Origin: Lateolabrax maculatus
Lineage: Eukaryota > Chordata > Actinopteri > Acropomatiformes > Lateolabracidae
NCBI GenBank assembly: GCA_031216445.1
Contig: CM062218.1
Coordinates: forward strand, 11,734,501-11,798,500
Length of the DNA stretch: 64,000 nucleotides
Direction: 5' to 3'
In this document: positions 13,201-25,284 of the stretch, piece by piece
Layout of the letters: each line of letters opens with the position of its first letter
Position numbering within the stretch: the stretch's first letter is position 1
Position numbers and translations under genes: made by a program
Notes under the pieces: model-generated
Seen by the model: only the letters and a program-made list of their open reading frames with translations
Told to the model about the DNA's origin: nothing
Database searches by the model: none

Positions 13201-16200
13201 CATCCAGAGCCGTCTGAGGGAAGGTGCCAGCCGGATGAAGCAGGCCTTCTCCTCCTCTCCCTCCACTAAAGGCACCAAGGAGAGCATTGCAGAGGTCAAC
13301 CGCCGCTACAAGGAATACACAGAGGTACTGGCAAAGAGCAGTCGTCCTTCAGTTTATGGGGAATCATAGCAAGAATTATCAAATTCGTCTGAGGAGTTTT
13401 GCATGAAAATGCTTATGTGATCAGTCTTATCTTTTTTCCCCTTCATCCAGAACATGAGCACGTTCGAGAGCGAACTGGAGAATCTGCTCGGGGAGTTTCA
13501 TATCAAAATGAAAGGTGAGATGATAATAAAAAGTCTTCCAAACGACAAGATAAGTAAATAAGAGACATGGATTCACCAATGTTTGAGGGAATAAACAAGA
13601 AATATGTCCATTAAAAGCCATGGCTTGGCTTTTTTATCCCCTGTATCCTATCCAAATGTTTTTTGAAAATCAATTTCCTCTCTCTCTAACAGGTTTGGCA
13701 GGCTTTGCTAGGCTCTGTCCTGGAGACCAGTATGAGGCAAGTTCATGTTTTTTTTAAAATTTTTTATGTAAGATAGGGCTGTTAAAAACTTTGCAAAACC
13801 ATTTAGTTAAGAGTAAGGACAATTAAAGTTCAAGTAAAAAAACTCATAGTCAGAGTTTGTTGGTTTCCAGCAAAATAACAAGTGTCCATCCTGCCCTCAT
13901 TCCTACCTTTAGATCTTCATGCGGTACGGTCGCCAGCGGTGGAAGTTGAAGGGAAAGATTGAAGTGAACTCCAGACAGAGCTGGGATGGAGATGAGATGG
14001 TCTTCATGCCTCTCATCACTGACCTTATCAACATCAAGGTAATGTAGAAATCCAGATAACTGAATTTGTGCCTAAAAATATTGTATTACAATAAATTAAC
14101 ACATGGTTAAGAAAAGGACAATGTAAAAATCAGACATATACTTTATGTGCACGTTTGTTTTTCCTGCGCAATATCCAGGACTGTTTGGTGATAATTATGA
14201 TAGAACATGACCACATGTCAATACAGCTGGTGGGGAAAAAAACAATTCACCTGAATTAGGTCTTGTTGTCAAACTTTTTTTTTCATTTTCTTGACCTGGG
14301 AGGTAAATAGATGTTGTCTTTGGCACCAATCAGGTGACGGAGCTGAAAGGCCTGGCCACTCACATGCTGGTGGGCAGCGTGATCTGTGAGACCAAGGAAC
14401 TGTTTACTGCCATGCCTCAGGTGGTGGCTGTGGACGTCAATGACCTGGGGACGATCAAACTCAACCTGGAGGTCACGTGGTAGTAAGTTGACACTTATAC
14501 ATACAGCGAGCAGTCATTTTTTTTTATGATACTCATCAGGTTCATTTGTTAAATTGTAGTGCGTTAAGTAGTTATTTCAGTCAGATATATCTACAGAGCC
14601 TTTCAACACTATGATTTTTATCTTACAAGCGTGCTAACCAACAGTAATACTTTCTAATTCTTTTTGGAGTTTTTTGCAGTATTTCAGTCGCTCAGTGTAT
14701 GTTAAGTTGTCAGTGAACACCTACAGTAACTGTTAGTGTCTGGCTTTAGATTCAGTCAATGTTACTTTACCAGATACTTTAATGTCATCTGGTGGAGAAA
14801 CATGGTCACTGCAAGTTATGGAAGTTTACTAAGCAAATAAAGCCTTCCCTTTGAGTAAACCAAATTAATAAAATCTCTTATGCACTACATGTAGGCATAG
14901 ATAAATCACACAGAGCAATCACAATAAGTGCCTTGTTTTCATTCCCTGATCCAGCCCCTTCGACGTTGAGGACCTGACTCTGTCGTCTGGCAACGTGAGC
15001 AAAGCCACAGCGCTCCAGAGACGAGTGTCAGTCTACAGCCAGGGCACGCCGGAGACCCCCACCTTCCAGGACACTTCCTTTTTTGTAAGTCCAACGCACT
15101 TCCTTTAACCTCCTTTAACTTCATCGGTGTAGTGGGAGACGGATGTTTTTTGGCACAGCAGCTGCTGCTGTGTCTCCCTCTAATCAATGTAAATCACCAT
15201 CAGAACTTTTTTTTTTTTTTTTTCTTATAACTGGATTAATTGAGGTGAAAGGGACAATATTATGTCTTTTGCACCTCTGTTGTCCCTGCACACTAACCTG
15301 TTGGAGTCTGCACCCAACTGTATGGATATTTTATCATTGCCCCACGATATTGCACACATTTTTTATGTTAATGCTTCATGCTTATGTTAGTGACGCTAGT
15401 GCCACCCCTAAACTAACCCTCACCCATGTCCCTGCTATCCTCCTCTGCTTTGCATTTCCACATCAAAACCCCTTACCCACACTCTGTCCCACTTTACATC
15501 CATCCCTCTTGTATCTCACTCACCTGCCCCCACTCAAATACCCAACACCTTGTCCTATTTGCCTGCGTGCATTGTGTAAAGAAGTGGCGGCCATATCCTG
15601 TGGAGCGCCAGCGCCTCTCCTTCCTGCACATGCTCCGAGACACCCTGCTAGAGAAGCTAAGGCGCAGTCGCTCGTTTGGTGACCTGGCCTCACTCCGGCC
15701 AAGGCCCAAATCCAGTCTGGAGGTCTATGTGAGTGTGTCGTGGCCCCTTGACCCCCGTAATCTGACTTTTGTGTGCCTCCTACCTCATTGACATGATAGT
15801 GATGGACTCCTCTACTGATACGGACATACTTGGGCTTGTCCAGTCCCTTTCTGTGGGCTGCAGAATGCCATGTGTGCCCGTTTGCATGTTTATTTGCATG
15901 ACATGCTTTAAGCTGTTTGTGTTCTTGTTATGGTTTTTCTATTCGGCTTTATCTTACTGTGATTCTATCTTGGTTGAACTGATCTGAATTTAGAAAATGG
16001 AGTTAGAGTGGATGTTATGTTAAGTATTTCTGCATCTTTTTTTCCATTTGAGAGAACTTTCTCTTGTACATTTTTGTCTTACATGCACTGATTTCAAGCT
16101 ATATCTCAGTCTTAATCTTCCGTATTTTTTGTTACACATATTTACCCCCCTTTCTCTCCTTTCAGTCCACTTTACCAGATGATGTCTTTGAGAATGGTGG

Positions 16201-19200
16201 CTGCGGCGTGGCCGAGTGCAAGCGCCTCTCCTTCACATTCTCTGACACCTCTGCTTCCACGCCCAGCCCCGCGCCGAGCTCCCACTCCCCAGGCCCGTCC
16301 AACCCTGAGATCACAGTCACTCCTCCAGAAACAGACCCATCACCCATACAAATCCTCCCAACAAGGGAGGACTCCATTGCAGAGGAGCACTTAGTGGAGG
16401 AAGAGGAGGAGGAGTATGAGGAGGATGCAGAGACGGGTAGTAGAGGAAGCAGGGCCACCAGTGCCAGCCTCGCCAGTGATGAAGCTGAGGCGGCAGAGGA
16501 CTCCGAGTGGGAGCGCACAGAGTCCCAGCGAAATTCTGGCTCCAACTGTGGTTCAGCAGCCCCGTCGCTCTGTTCCGACGGTCACCTGTCTACAGTGGCT
16601 CCAGAGGATGTTTTCTTAGACCACACTGAGGAACTGAAACCTGTGGAACTGGACACAGAGGAGGCAGGCAGTCTGACCAGGCAGCTTGTGAGGAGGCTGA
16701 CTTCTTCGGAGATTGTGCCGCAGAGTGCGAGCTCCGCCGAGGGAGGAGGAAACCTGAGCTGGGCAGGAGAGGGGAGCAGGGCTTTCCTGGAGAGCAGCCT
16801 GGAGGAGGCCATCCACAGCCTGCTGATGAGGCTGGAGTCGCTGACTCACCGCTGCCGAGAGCTGCAGGACCTGGAGCAGGAAGTGATGCGTCTGGAGGAC
16901 CTGCTCAAGGTGACTGAACCTTTCTCTGTCTCACTTTCTAAAGGGAATGTTACTTTCAACCAAATCATGTTTATTTATTTTTACTTGGTTTCTAGTTATT
17001 ATATAGTCCTTAAATCTTTCTCATCTATTACTGTCATACTTCCGAGTTCCTAATCAGTCAAACAAGACAGAAATGACATTGTGAAAGTCTAAAATTTGGA
17101 GAACTAAATGCATCATGTTGTAACAGATGTCAACATATCTTCCACTGTACACTCTGTCCTCTGCAGTGCATCTGACGTACTGTCAGGTCTTAAAATACAC
17201 AGTATAATTAGGAAAAATCAACTCTCTGAAGATAAAAATAAATGAGACAAATTTAGAAATTAAATAATAAGTGACTACATAAATAGAAAGTTAGTCACTC
17301 ATTTCCTCAAAAAAAAAAAAAAAAAAGTATCTACATGGAATCAACTATGGCAGGTTAACTTCTCCAGGATTTGGGTTATTAATACACTCCTCTCTCCTAC
17401 CACCCTTCTCCACAGTGTCGTCTCCCAGGTCACAGGAGCCGGTCCTCCAGCCTCAGTCTGACAGTGGAGAGTGCCCTGGAAAGTTTTGACTTCCTCAACA
17501 CCTCTGACTTCGATGATGAGGACACTGGAGACGATAACACCATCCTCAGTATCCCACAGAGGTCTCCACTTTTTGATACAGACGGTGAAAGGATCGGGTG
17601 AGTGGCAAACAGAGGCACTCTGTGTTGGCTGACATTGACACTACGTACATTTTGTTCTGGTATCATGGTGGTTTTACTGCTGTTTAAAAGTGTCTGCACT
17701 GAAGATGAAAATAAAATGCTGTTGTTGACGTATCGTATACCAAAAACCACAGTAAGAGCTGAATTAGGATACTTGGTGCAAGTCAATTAATTTGATTTAA
17801 TTTCATTCATGAAAGCAATAGTTTTCAGTTATGTGCAATTGTAACTCAAGAGTATGAGGGAGCAGCTCATTTCACTGCAAAACAAAATCTTATTTTGTGT
17901 GACGCTGCTGCCACTCTGTGGTGACTGTGGGTATTTGTCTCTCAGCGGCCAGCATCCAGAAGCCAGAGGCCACCTGAGTGAAGCCCTGACGGAGGACACC
18001 GGGGTGGGCAACAGCGTGGCAGGAAGCCCCCTGCCGCTTACCACTGGAAACGAGAACCTGGACGTGGCTATTGTCATCCACCTGCAGTACTGTAATCACC
18101 TCATACAGGTAGAGCGCCCTATCACATCTGACATCATGTTTTGGAGGATAATTAATAAATTACCAATTCTAGTTGACATTGATTCAGTTTGTTAAAAATG
18201 TCTGACACGCCTGTTACTTTCTCCTGTAATGGCAGTTGTTGGCCAGCGTGGTGGGTTTGTGGCAGCGTCGCAGTCTTCTCCTCAAACTGTCCGGACAGAC
18301 TCAGCTGTTAGAGGAATTAGCAGAGATCAGTGTGGATAGACTGGGAGCAATCACATCTGCTGGTGACGGTAGGTACCAACAAGTGAAAACAGCAGTCGAT
18401 GTGTAATTATTGAAGTATCGTATAAACAATTCTTACCACGCAACAAAAAGGACCTTTTGAGGTTTGAGGGTTTGTAGCGCCTGACCTTCTGTTCTGCCCT
18501 TTTTCTCTCAGTTCTCCCGGGCCTCGCAGAGCGCCCACAGCTGATGACTTTGTGGTCAGAGTGCAGCGGGTCTGCAGGACTTTTCCACACCACACTGGAC
18601 AGAGTGTTCAAACACATGCATCAGCGCTACACAACAGTGCTGCAGGAGAGACACCCACACAGCGCTGACACAGGTGGGATCATCTGTTTTTCTTTCTGCA
18701 AACAAGCCAAAGGTCACACTTAAAATTGCATCTTTTTTGTTTGCAACACAGCCTTGTTTTTATGCATTTTAATTACTGTTTCAACTGAGTTACTAATTTG
18801 ATTTGTAAATCAGTTTTACATAAAAAGAATTAGATCATTATAGTTTTGAAAAACATTGAAAACTGAGCACTTTAAATTAAAGAAACCAAATGGAATCCGT
18901 GAATCCAGAGTAACTATGATTTTTTCAAGCATAGATAATATTAAAAAAGATAATCACAATGCAAATGTAGTTCCAGTTGTCCCAAAACAATTTTCTCTTC
19001 TCTCCAGTGATCAGTCTCGTAGTGGGTGAGCTGGTGGACAGGAGCGATCTGGTGGCGGCACACAATCCACCTGCGGCTGAGCTCTCCCAGGACGTCCTGA
19101 CGGTGTTTCAGTTCCACAGCTACATCTTACAACACGAAGTACAGGACATGGAGACACACCTGCTGCATCTGGCCAGAGAGGGTGAGCAAAAGGGGCGACA

Positions 19201-19668
19201 TATGCTCAATTCTTACTAATACTGACTCTAGTAGTGACGATGGCCTTATCCTGTAGGGAGCAAAATGCAGATCTACACCGTTCTGCCACTGCCCGGGTCA
19301 TGTAAATCTCCTCCGCTACAACTCATCGAGCTCATGTCAGGAGTGCAGAAAGAGGCTCCTACGCTTGATGTCTGCAGGCTATTCTACGTTTAAACCTTTG
19401 ACATGTGCCTGTGTTTGTGTCGTACTCAGAGGTGTTTGCAGAGGCTCTGTACAGTGGGGATTATACTCGCTGTCTAGCAGAGCTGGAGGAGGTGCCGGTG
19501 TCATCCCTGTGGCCTAGAAACAGCACCCTGAGGGCCCTGGCCTCCCTGCTCACTGCAGACGACCCTCAGGTCAACAAGGCAGCAGCCGACTACCTCTCTT
19601 CTGGAGCATCACGCAGCCACTTCAGGACCAGAGTGAGTAGCGCTGAAGAGAGGGAGTATGTTTGAGAG

Positions 19669-19703
<35 letters not shown>

Positions 19704-20769
19704 CGTGCCTGCGCGTGCGTTAGTGTAAACAACATTTCAAATCATTTTGACAGATGCCGCAAGCCTTTGTTTGAATGTTTCTGTGTGTGTGTGTGTACAG
19801 GCAGTGGAGTGCTACACCCAGGCGCTGTCAGAGGCTGGAGTTCAGAGCCAGAGGGCGGCCTGTTCAGGTCTCAGCTGTCTGCAGGTCAGTGGCCTCTTAC
19901 ATCATCTGCAGTTGTGATACTGTAAAGATTTGGAACTAGTTCAGGTCTCCATTTGTGTTCATTGAGTGTTATAATAGTGCTATGATAGCTAAGGAGTTAT
20001 GTAATGTAACAGTAACAGTACCATTATGTAGGTCATTAAAAAAAATCGGCAATTGGATTTCTGTGTCTCTTCTATGTACTTCGATAAGTACCCTCTTCAC
20101 AGAGCTGTTCTATCTTTCTGTCTGTCTGTAGGCAGTAGAGAGTATCAGGGCTGTGGTAGCACTGTGTGATTCAGCTGATGAAGAGCTTCGCCACGTCGCC
20201 ATAGAAACCCTGCTCACATTTGGTAAGTATCAAATTTATGGGAATCAAATGTCGCTCAGCTTGGTGTATTGCTACAGTTAATAACTATTACTTCTGTATT
20301 TTATACACAACTGCCACAATGTACTTCACGCCATTAAGTATAAAAATGTTAGATGTATATAAATGTAAAGTATACAGTACAATACCAATATTTGTTTTCC
20401 TTGCTCCGTTTTGTTTTTCCAGCCTCCTGTTTTCTTAAGAGCTGATGACGCACTCTGGATTAGACCTCTTAAAATGTTATTGGACTGAAAAAAGGCAGCG
20501 TTCCCCAGGAAGTGTTGCCTTTTTTCAGTCCAATAAAGATTTGATTTGAAGATAATCTAGTGCACAGAGGCTGCTCGTTTTTTAAAAAATGATTTGTACC
20601 ATACCTCATTTGCCTATATTGTGACTGCATGGATATCATTGAAATCTTAAGCCTCGTGTTTGTGGCAGGTGAGGAGGGGCGGCTGGCGTACGAGCAGCTG
20701 GACACAGTGCCGGGGCAAATTATCCGCCTGGGCACGCGGCGGGGGAACGCCGTCACCACTGCCTTCTGA
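1445..20769 (+). CDS. ripor2: RHO family interacting cell polarization regulator 2 (RIPOR2/FAM65B)
   Basis: RIPOR2 binds and restrains RhoA and acts in cell polarity, myogenic differentiation and hair-cell bundle structure (family knowledge). I built 22 coding exons: 1445-1539, 5484-5639, 6022-6100, 6424-6447, 6894-6947, 13175-13324, 13451-13514, 13693-13736, 13913-14038, 14334-14482, 14955-15084, 15582-15728, 16166-16909, 17416-17597, 17946-18108, 18236-18368, 18512-18673, 19008-19181, 19430-19632, 19801-19884, 20132-20222 and 20669-20769. They total 3255 nt (1084 aa plus stop; human is near 1068). The N-terminus carries [17 protein letters not shown] and a coiled-coil/Rho-binding region ([20 protein letters not shown]). 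The middle, residues about 407-650, is Ser/Pro/Glu-rich with an acidic run near 478-495. The C-terminus is helical and armadillo-like, ending VTTAF. The start ATG has A at -3 and G at +4; the first exon opens at 1419, so 5' UTR exons lie upstream. One intron is GC-AG. Neighbouring gmnn and c6orf62 support RIPOR2 over RIPOR1 or RIPOR3. Confidence 0.95.
4008..4060. repeat. TG microsatellite, ~50 bp
   Basis: A pure (TG)n array lies in the first coding intron of ripor2 (1540-5483). No exon was recognised elsewhere in that intron. Confidence 0.95.
6161..6212 (+). repeat. Fragment of 'ccaagagttagatgagaaga' repeat
   Basis: The sequence runs 'ttaaaggaatagtttgactt' then 'ttccaagagttagatgaga'. These match the ends of related copies at 45271-45391 (same strand) and 41091-41244 (opposite strand). 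It lies in a ripor2 intron. The family is common in percomorph genomes as I recall; its class is not determined here. Confidence 0.5.
6424..6447 (+). other. ripor2: 24-nt microexon of ripor2 encoding GVLYDLDK
   Basis: The exon is bounded by 'ttcctctccag' and 'gtgagt' and is in phase 0 on both sides, so skipping it would remove exactly eight residues. The encoded GVLYDLDK is also present in human RIPOR2 as I recall it, directly before [14 protein letters not shown]. The following exon (6894-6947, 54 nt) is also phase 0-0. Confidence 0.9.
8809..8882. repeat. CA microsatellite, ~74 bp
   Basis: A nearly pure (CA)n array with one CC interruption lies in a ripor2 intron. It is the longest dinucleotide CA array in the window. 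Confidence 0.95.
9097..9345. repeat. Interspersed repeat with 'accgatatat' / 'atcggcctaccgac' ends
   Basis: The left part reads 'acaaccgatatataagcgga' and the right part reads 'gtatcggcctaccgactaat'. Such imperfect inverted ends typify a non-autonomous element that I recall from fish. Only one copy is seen here, so boundaries are approximate. Confidence 0.4.
10219..10262. repeat. TG microsatellite
   Basis: A pure (TG)n array of about 44 bp lies in a ripor2 intron. A shorter CA array on the same strand at 10088-10119 gives the two arrays inverted-repeat potential. Confidence 0.95.
10948..10976. repeat. (GTT)n trinucleotide repeat
   Basis: Consecutive GTT units form a short array inside the large ripor2 intron, just left of a repeat fragment at 10990-11142. 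Confidence 0.95.
10990..11142 (+). repeat. Fragment of ~300-bp GCTGCAAC-ended repeat family
   Basis: It contains 'aatcagctgattattttctt', 'aaaacccaaaaatattcagt' and 'aaagctggaaccagtgaatc'. These are in the same order as in the fuller copies elsewhere in the window. The outer ends are missing or diverged. Confidence 0.5.
13737..13912 (+). other. ripor2: GC-AG intron of ripor2
   Basis: The reading frame YE|IF requires the exon to end in GAG at 13736. The next bases are gcaagt, the usual context of the minor GC donor class, and the acceptor is 'cctacctttag'. No GT near the junction restores the frame with the next exon, ATC TTC ATG CGG TAC. Confidence 0.85.
15582..15728 (+). other. ripor2: Frame-preserving 49-codon ripor2 exon with tandem acceptor
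   Basis: This exon encodes [15 protein letters not shown] and ends with [18 protein letters not shown]. It resembles a human RIPOR2 segment recalled as RWLRPSP...SFSDLPSLRPSPK. It is 147 nt and phase 0-0, so it could be a cassette. The acceptor is a NAGNAG (15579-15584, aagaag), which could include or drop one lysine. The polypyrimidine tract is weak and interrupted. Confidence 0.8.
20478..20536. repeat. Perfect 21-bp inverted repeat (hairpin) in ripor2 intron
   Basis: The arms are 20477-20497 (beginning ttattggactgaaaaaaggc) and 20516-20536 (its exact reverse complement), with an 18-nt spacer. The spacer can itself pair partly (ttcc/ggaa). Flanking sequence is weakly complementary too (gcactctggatta on the left; the reverse complement of taatctagtgc on the right), suggesting a longer fold-back. 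It lies between the last two ripor2 exons. Confidence 0.85.
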
Positions 20770-23340
20770 ACCACCGTGCCACCGAAAACATCACGAATAA
20801 CATCTCAGCCCAAACTCAGAGGACAGCACTGCCCCTCAGCTTAACCCCACACTGCACACCTCACAGGGCTGTTAATGACTGGTCACTGTATTGATCTGCT
20901 TTTTGGCGCAGACTTCTCCCCACCGCCACACTAGACCACTGTCCTTACTTACACTGCCTCCTAAAAGGAACTAACACCAAACAAACTGTCATAACCACAA
21001 GGACGCACAACCTGTACCCCTCCTGCACACACGCATACACACTTAAACTCCTCCATCATCTCCACTTTCAGACGCCCCCACACTCCCCCCATCCTCCCCC
21101 TGCTTTCTGAGCCAGGCAGACGGTCACGATGAGTTTAACTGGAGAGCACAAATTTGACTGGACACAAAGCCACTGAGAGCTGCTCCAAAGACTGTGGAAA
21201 CTAGAGTTCCAGTAATGCATCTTCACATAACATCTGTCAACAAGATATCCACCACTGCACACAACACGTATATCACTTACTCACTGATTAATTATCATCT
21301 TGATTGTTACAGAGTCAGTTGTGTCACGCAGTATACTAACTATGATCTTTGTATAATCACTGGTTATCACATGTTTTAGTTGGTGGTTTTGCATTAGAAA
21401 TGTTTTCTGGCGCTTTCAGAAAATTTGCACTGTTGTAAGGCATGTAAATATGACATATATTACACAGCCGGTGTAATATATGTGCTTGTATTTAAAATAT
21501 ATTTTTAAGTTCTGTTTTTCTAGTACGTTCCATTTGAGTTTCAGGGATTCTTGTATGATTGGAAGATGTGTGTTTTGTGGCAAGGAGGACCATTAATAAG
21601 TTGAAAATGGCTTCTAAGAGAAAGTGATGTTGTGGTTTTAAAGCTCAAGTTTAACAACAGTTTACAGTCTTGAACAGAATTTGACATCAGCTATCTATCA
21701 GCGGAGGAAAAGGAGAAACTGGAGGTGCCCACGGTTCACTCACTCAGCAGTTTATATCTGAGATTTCTCATACTTGCAGTTGAACAAGTGCAATTTTTCT
21801 GTACATATGTGACTCATTTGATAAAGTCAGCTTTGACCATTTGAGCCTTGATATGGTCGAGCGGGCAGGTTCCACAAATACACTCTTTTGTAAATGTATT
21901 TTTTCCTACCAGGTACGGAGCCAGTCGAGGGCAATAAATATGGTTCAGGATCATGATTGTGCACTTTCTCAGTAACCGTACAGAGAGGAGTATCCTTTGG
22001 GCTGAGGAGCGGTGTAGCCTCAGTTCTGGCTTACTGCACATTCACACAGTATGTGAGCTAATGGCATTAGAAATGTACGCAAGCTGCAGAATGAAGTTCT
22101 GTTTGGTATGTCTTGGGTCTGTTTTATTTCCCTGCATCCTAACTAATGTGGGAAAGCTGACCCGAGGTAAGCGCCTAATTCCAGCTTTTCTCACTGTATC
22201 TGTACTACTGAGTCTTGTGCTAGTGCACGGCGACAAACCTCACATTTGTTCACACATCTTATTTATTATTTACTCCTTGTGATTCTAATATTCTTTAGAG
22301 TTATACTGTAATAGTACAGATGACATGTAAATTAATTGTATATTTATGTTCTATTTTGGAACAGGTCTAGTATTTGAAATGTTTATCGTTTAAAAGGCCT
22401 CCATGTTATTACCATGCAAATTATCTCATATTTGACTTTAATTGGAGTTTATTTTGAATTAATTATATTAGATAAATTATTTTGAAGATAAAGATTTGCT
22501 TATAGTCTAATAGTATTATATTTCTTTTCCCTAAAAAGGTCCCAAAAGTAATGGGAAATTATATATTAGAAATGTTACTTTACTTTAATTACTTAGAAGA
22601 TTTACTGTAACCAAAGGAAGAATTCATTTTAAAATGGTATTTTAATAAGAGCTCATAATTCATTAAGGAGAATGTATTTTCAACATTTTGGCCAGAATAC
22701 TCAGACTTATCTTTAGAAGCACAACTTAATAAGACAAACCCATAATATATGAATCTTGTTTCATTTGGTTCTAACTGCACAGTCCAAAAGCCATATTGAT
22801 TAAAAACAAATGGTAATATTTTTTATGCAATGTATTTTTTCTTTTGTATTATAATCTGTAAATGTGTGAAGCTGTTACTAAAAGCTGAAGATGGTGTTTT
22901 TTTTTTCTATACAGCCGTTTGCAAAACATGGTCCATATTTTAAGTAACAGTTACTTTTATTTCCTTCATGAGGTGAATAGAATTACAGTATTTTGGTACA
23001 GTATCTAATCCATCTACTCAATCCGTGTTTGTTACTTTTTTGAGTGAGCTACTTTCTTTTTACAAACTTGCATTTACCAGTGTTAAGTCAAGTTGATTTG
23101 TTGGCTGTTCAATTCCTAATCACAACAAACTACAAGTTGTCAAAATGTGCACATCTTTAATTATTTAGAGAGTGGTTTTCAGAATAACTTGGTACACTTT
23201 GCTGAATTTGATCTTTATCCATTTCTGTGGTCAAAAGCTTCCGTACTGATCCATTTAGTTGCATACTACTCTTCTCCATTGTGATTGGCAGTATTTCCTC
23301 TGCTTATCAAAAGTTGCAATAAAGTTTATTTTTGCATAAT
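20770..23340 (+). other. ripor2: Probable ripor2 3' UTR and downstream AT-rich sequence
   Basis: After the TGA at 20767-20769 there is no further recognisable exon. Candidate poly(A) signals AATAAA occur near 21933 and at 23318-23323; which one is used cannot be told from sequence. The region from about 22260 onward is very AT-rich. The convergent gmnn 3' end lies at about 25290. Confidence 0.4.
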
Positions 23341-24059
23341 TTAAACTGCAACATTGTAAGAGTTTTTGTAGTCTATCAAGTACAATGGTTGTCTTCTTTG
23401 TTATCATTATAGTCGTACTGGATTTGCACTTCAAATATTTAGGGGACAAAGTTTGTCACATAAGTGGCATACTTGTACAGTAAATGCCACATTGTGCTTT
23501 GTTGGACTTTACAGATATCCACACAATAAGATTTATTTAAGCCTTTCATTTTCCAGATAATTTTTAACATTACATCTGCATTAGAAAATTCCACCGATTA
23601 TTTGCCAATCCATTTCAATGGACAATGAAGGTGTAGAGGCTAACAGTGGGAGATGGACAAAATCCATCATGGTATATGTAATGTTACTGTGATATCTATG
23701 TTTTAAAATAAGCAGATGCTAATTGGTGGTTTTGTCTAAATACCCCACCATCTACGGATCAATCAGTGCCATTTAAGTCAATTTTAAATAGATGTATAAA
23801 TACTTAAATATGGCCAGGAAATAAATCCTGAAATAAGTGAGGAAATTAATATAAATAAAATTTAAATATATAAATTAATCTTTTCCTCCTCTACTCTGCA
23901 TCCACACATGCTGGCTTCCACTGCACAGCAACCAAACAGCAATACAGCCATAAACACTGGCTTCAGTAGCCTCCATGTTTATTTCTGTACAGCAGTGTGC
24001 TTCATGCAGCTCAATTCAGGGCCGTGACCAGTTCACACTGGTATCTGATATTGGCAGCA

Positions 24060-24064
<5 letters not shown>

Positions 24065-24096
<32 letters not shown>
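24065..24096. repeat. Poly(A) tract
   Basis: An uninterrupted run of about 32 A residues lies in the ripor2-gmnn intergenic region. It could be the tail of an old retroposed copy, but no clear body is recognisable upstream. Confidence 0.9.
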
Positions 24097-24099
<3 letters not shown>

Positions 24100-24944
24100 G
24101 ATCTGAGCAATAAATCTGGACCTGAGACCTGCAATGTGAACATAGTCTTAGATGCAAGTTAAAAAGACAAGCTTGCAAATAAGCATGCAACCAAGGAAGC
24201 AATTGTCACACAGTAGCCTAACTTATGTCAGTTACTTAGGGTTCAAACACCAAAGCAGTAGAACTCTATTGAGCTTGTGCCAGTTTATTTGTTGTCTCAA
24301 ATTGCTATGAGCTGGAAACATGAAACCTGGCACAATAACTGGAAGTGTGCAAGCGCTTCCCAAGAAACATGAACACCAACCATAAGTCTTGGTATTTGGT
24401 TACCAAAGCATTGAGCCCAACTCATAGGGGTCACCACAAATGTGTACCTCAAAACCCGGTTGTGGCAATTTTGCCAAATGTTGTGCATTTAGTTCACAAG
24501 TATTAACCAAAATCTGAAGGCGTGGCCTATTCATAGTTAGGTCCCTTTGCTTAATTTGCTGTGATGTGGAATGAACAGACATGAAACATTGCAGCATAAC
24601 TACAAATAAGCATAAATAAAAAATATGATCCAGTCAGCTTAATGGTGGCACTAAGAGCATGCACTCTATTTACGGCCTCATTTCAGAGCCATATTTAATA
24701 TGGACTAATAGCATTCCATATTTTCTGTGGAATTACGCCAGTTTCCTCCCACACTCCAAACACATGCAGGTGAACTGTTCACATTTTGAATAAAAATAAA
24801 TAAATCTCCAAGATCAGGATGTGTGGTCCAATACACTGAATAAAACACCAGAAGGCAGTCCTCCAGCAATAGTGCAAAATACTAAAATTTTACCAGCCAT
24901 CCCCCACCAACATAAATGTACGCATTTTAACTTTCTCTCTGCAG

Positions 24945-25062
24945 CATTTAGTGCTGGGCAGGTAGCGTACAGTGAGTTGAAGAGTTTGTTGAACAGCTGC
25001 AGCCAAAAGCACAGAGAGTGAAGCTGCAGATTCAGGTTATAATTCTCTGTAGGGTCATCATG
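24945..25062 (+). repeat. Fragment of repeat shared with 48895-49345
   Basis: It contains 'gtgctgggcaggtagcgtac' and 'ataattctctgtagggtcat'. The copy in the tmem64 intron has the closely similar 'ataattctctgtaggttcat'. Both match a widespread percomorph repeat as I recall it. Confidence 0.55.
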
Positions 25063-25284
25063 TTTTTTGTATAAAAAGGCCACATTAGAAGGACAGTACC
25101 CAGGAGTAAAGTTGCTGCCTACTATATCTTTGGCATTAACACATCCAGAATGTGCACCCTGGACTCAAGCAGCTTTACAGAAGAGTTGGATACCACTCTG
25201 CATGTACATGGTGGGCACAGCCAGTCACTCAGGGCAGATTTCATACAGGCCTAAAAACACTTCAAAGAGCACAAAGTATTATAA

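Noticed and set aside
15494..15709. Minus-strand ORFs opposite the 147-nt ripor2 exon
   Set aside because: They mirror a well-supported plus-strand exon and match no family that I know.
16162..16545. 127-codon minus-strand ORF opposite the largest ripor2 exon
   Set aside because: It is the antisense of a Ser/Glu-rich coding exon; low-complexity coding sequence often leaves the complement open.
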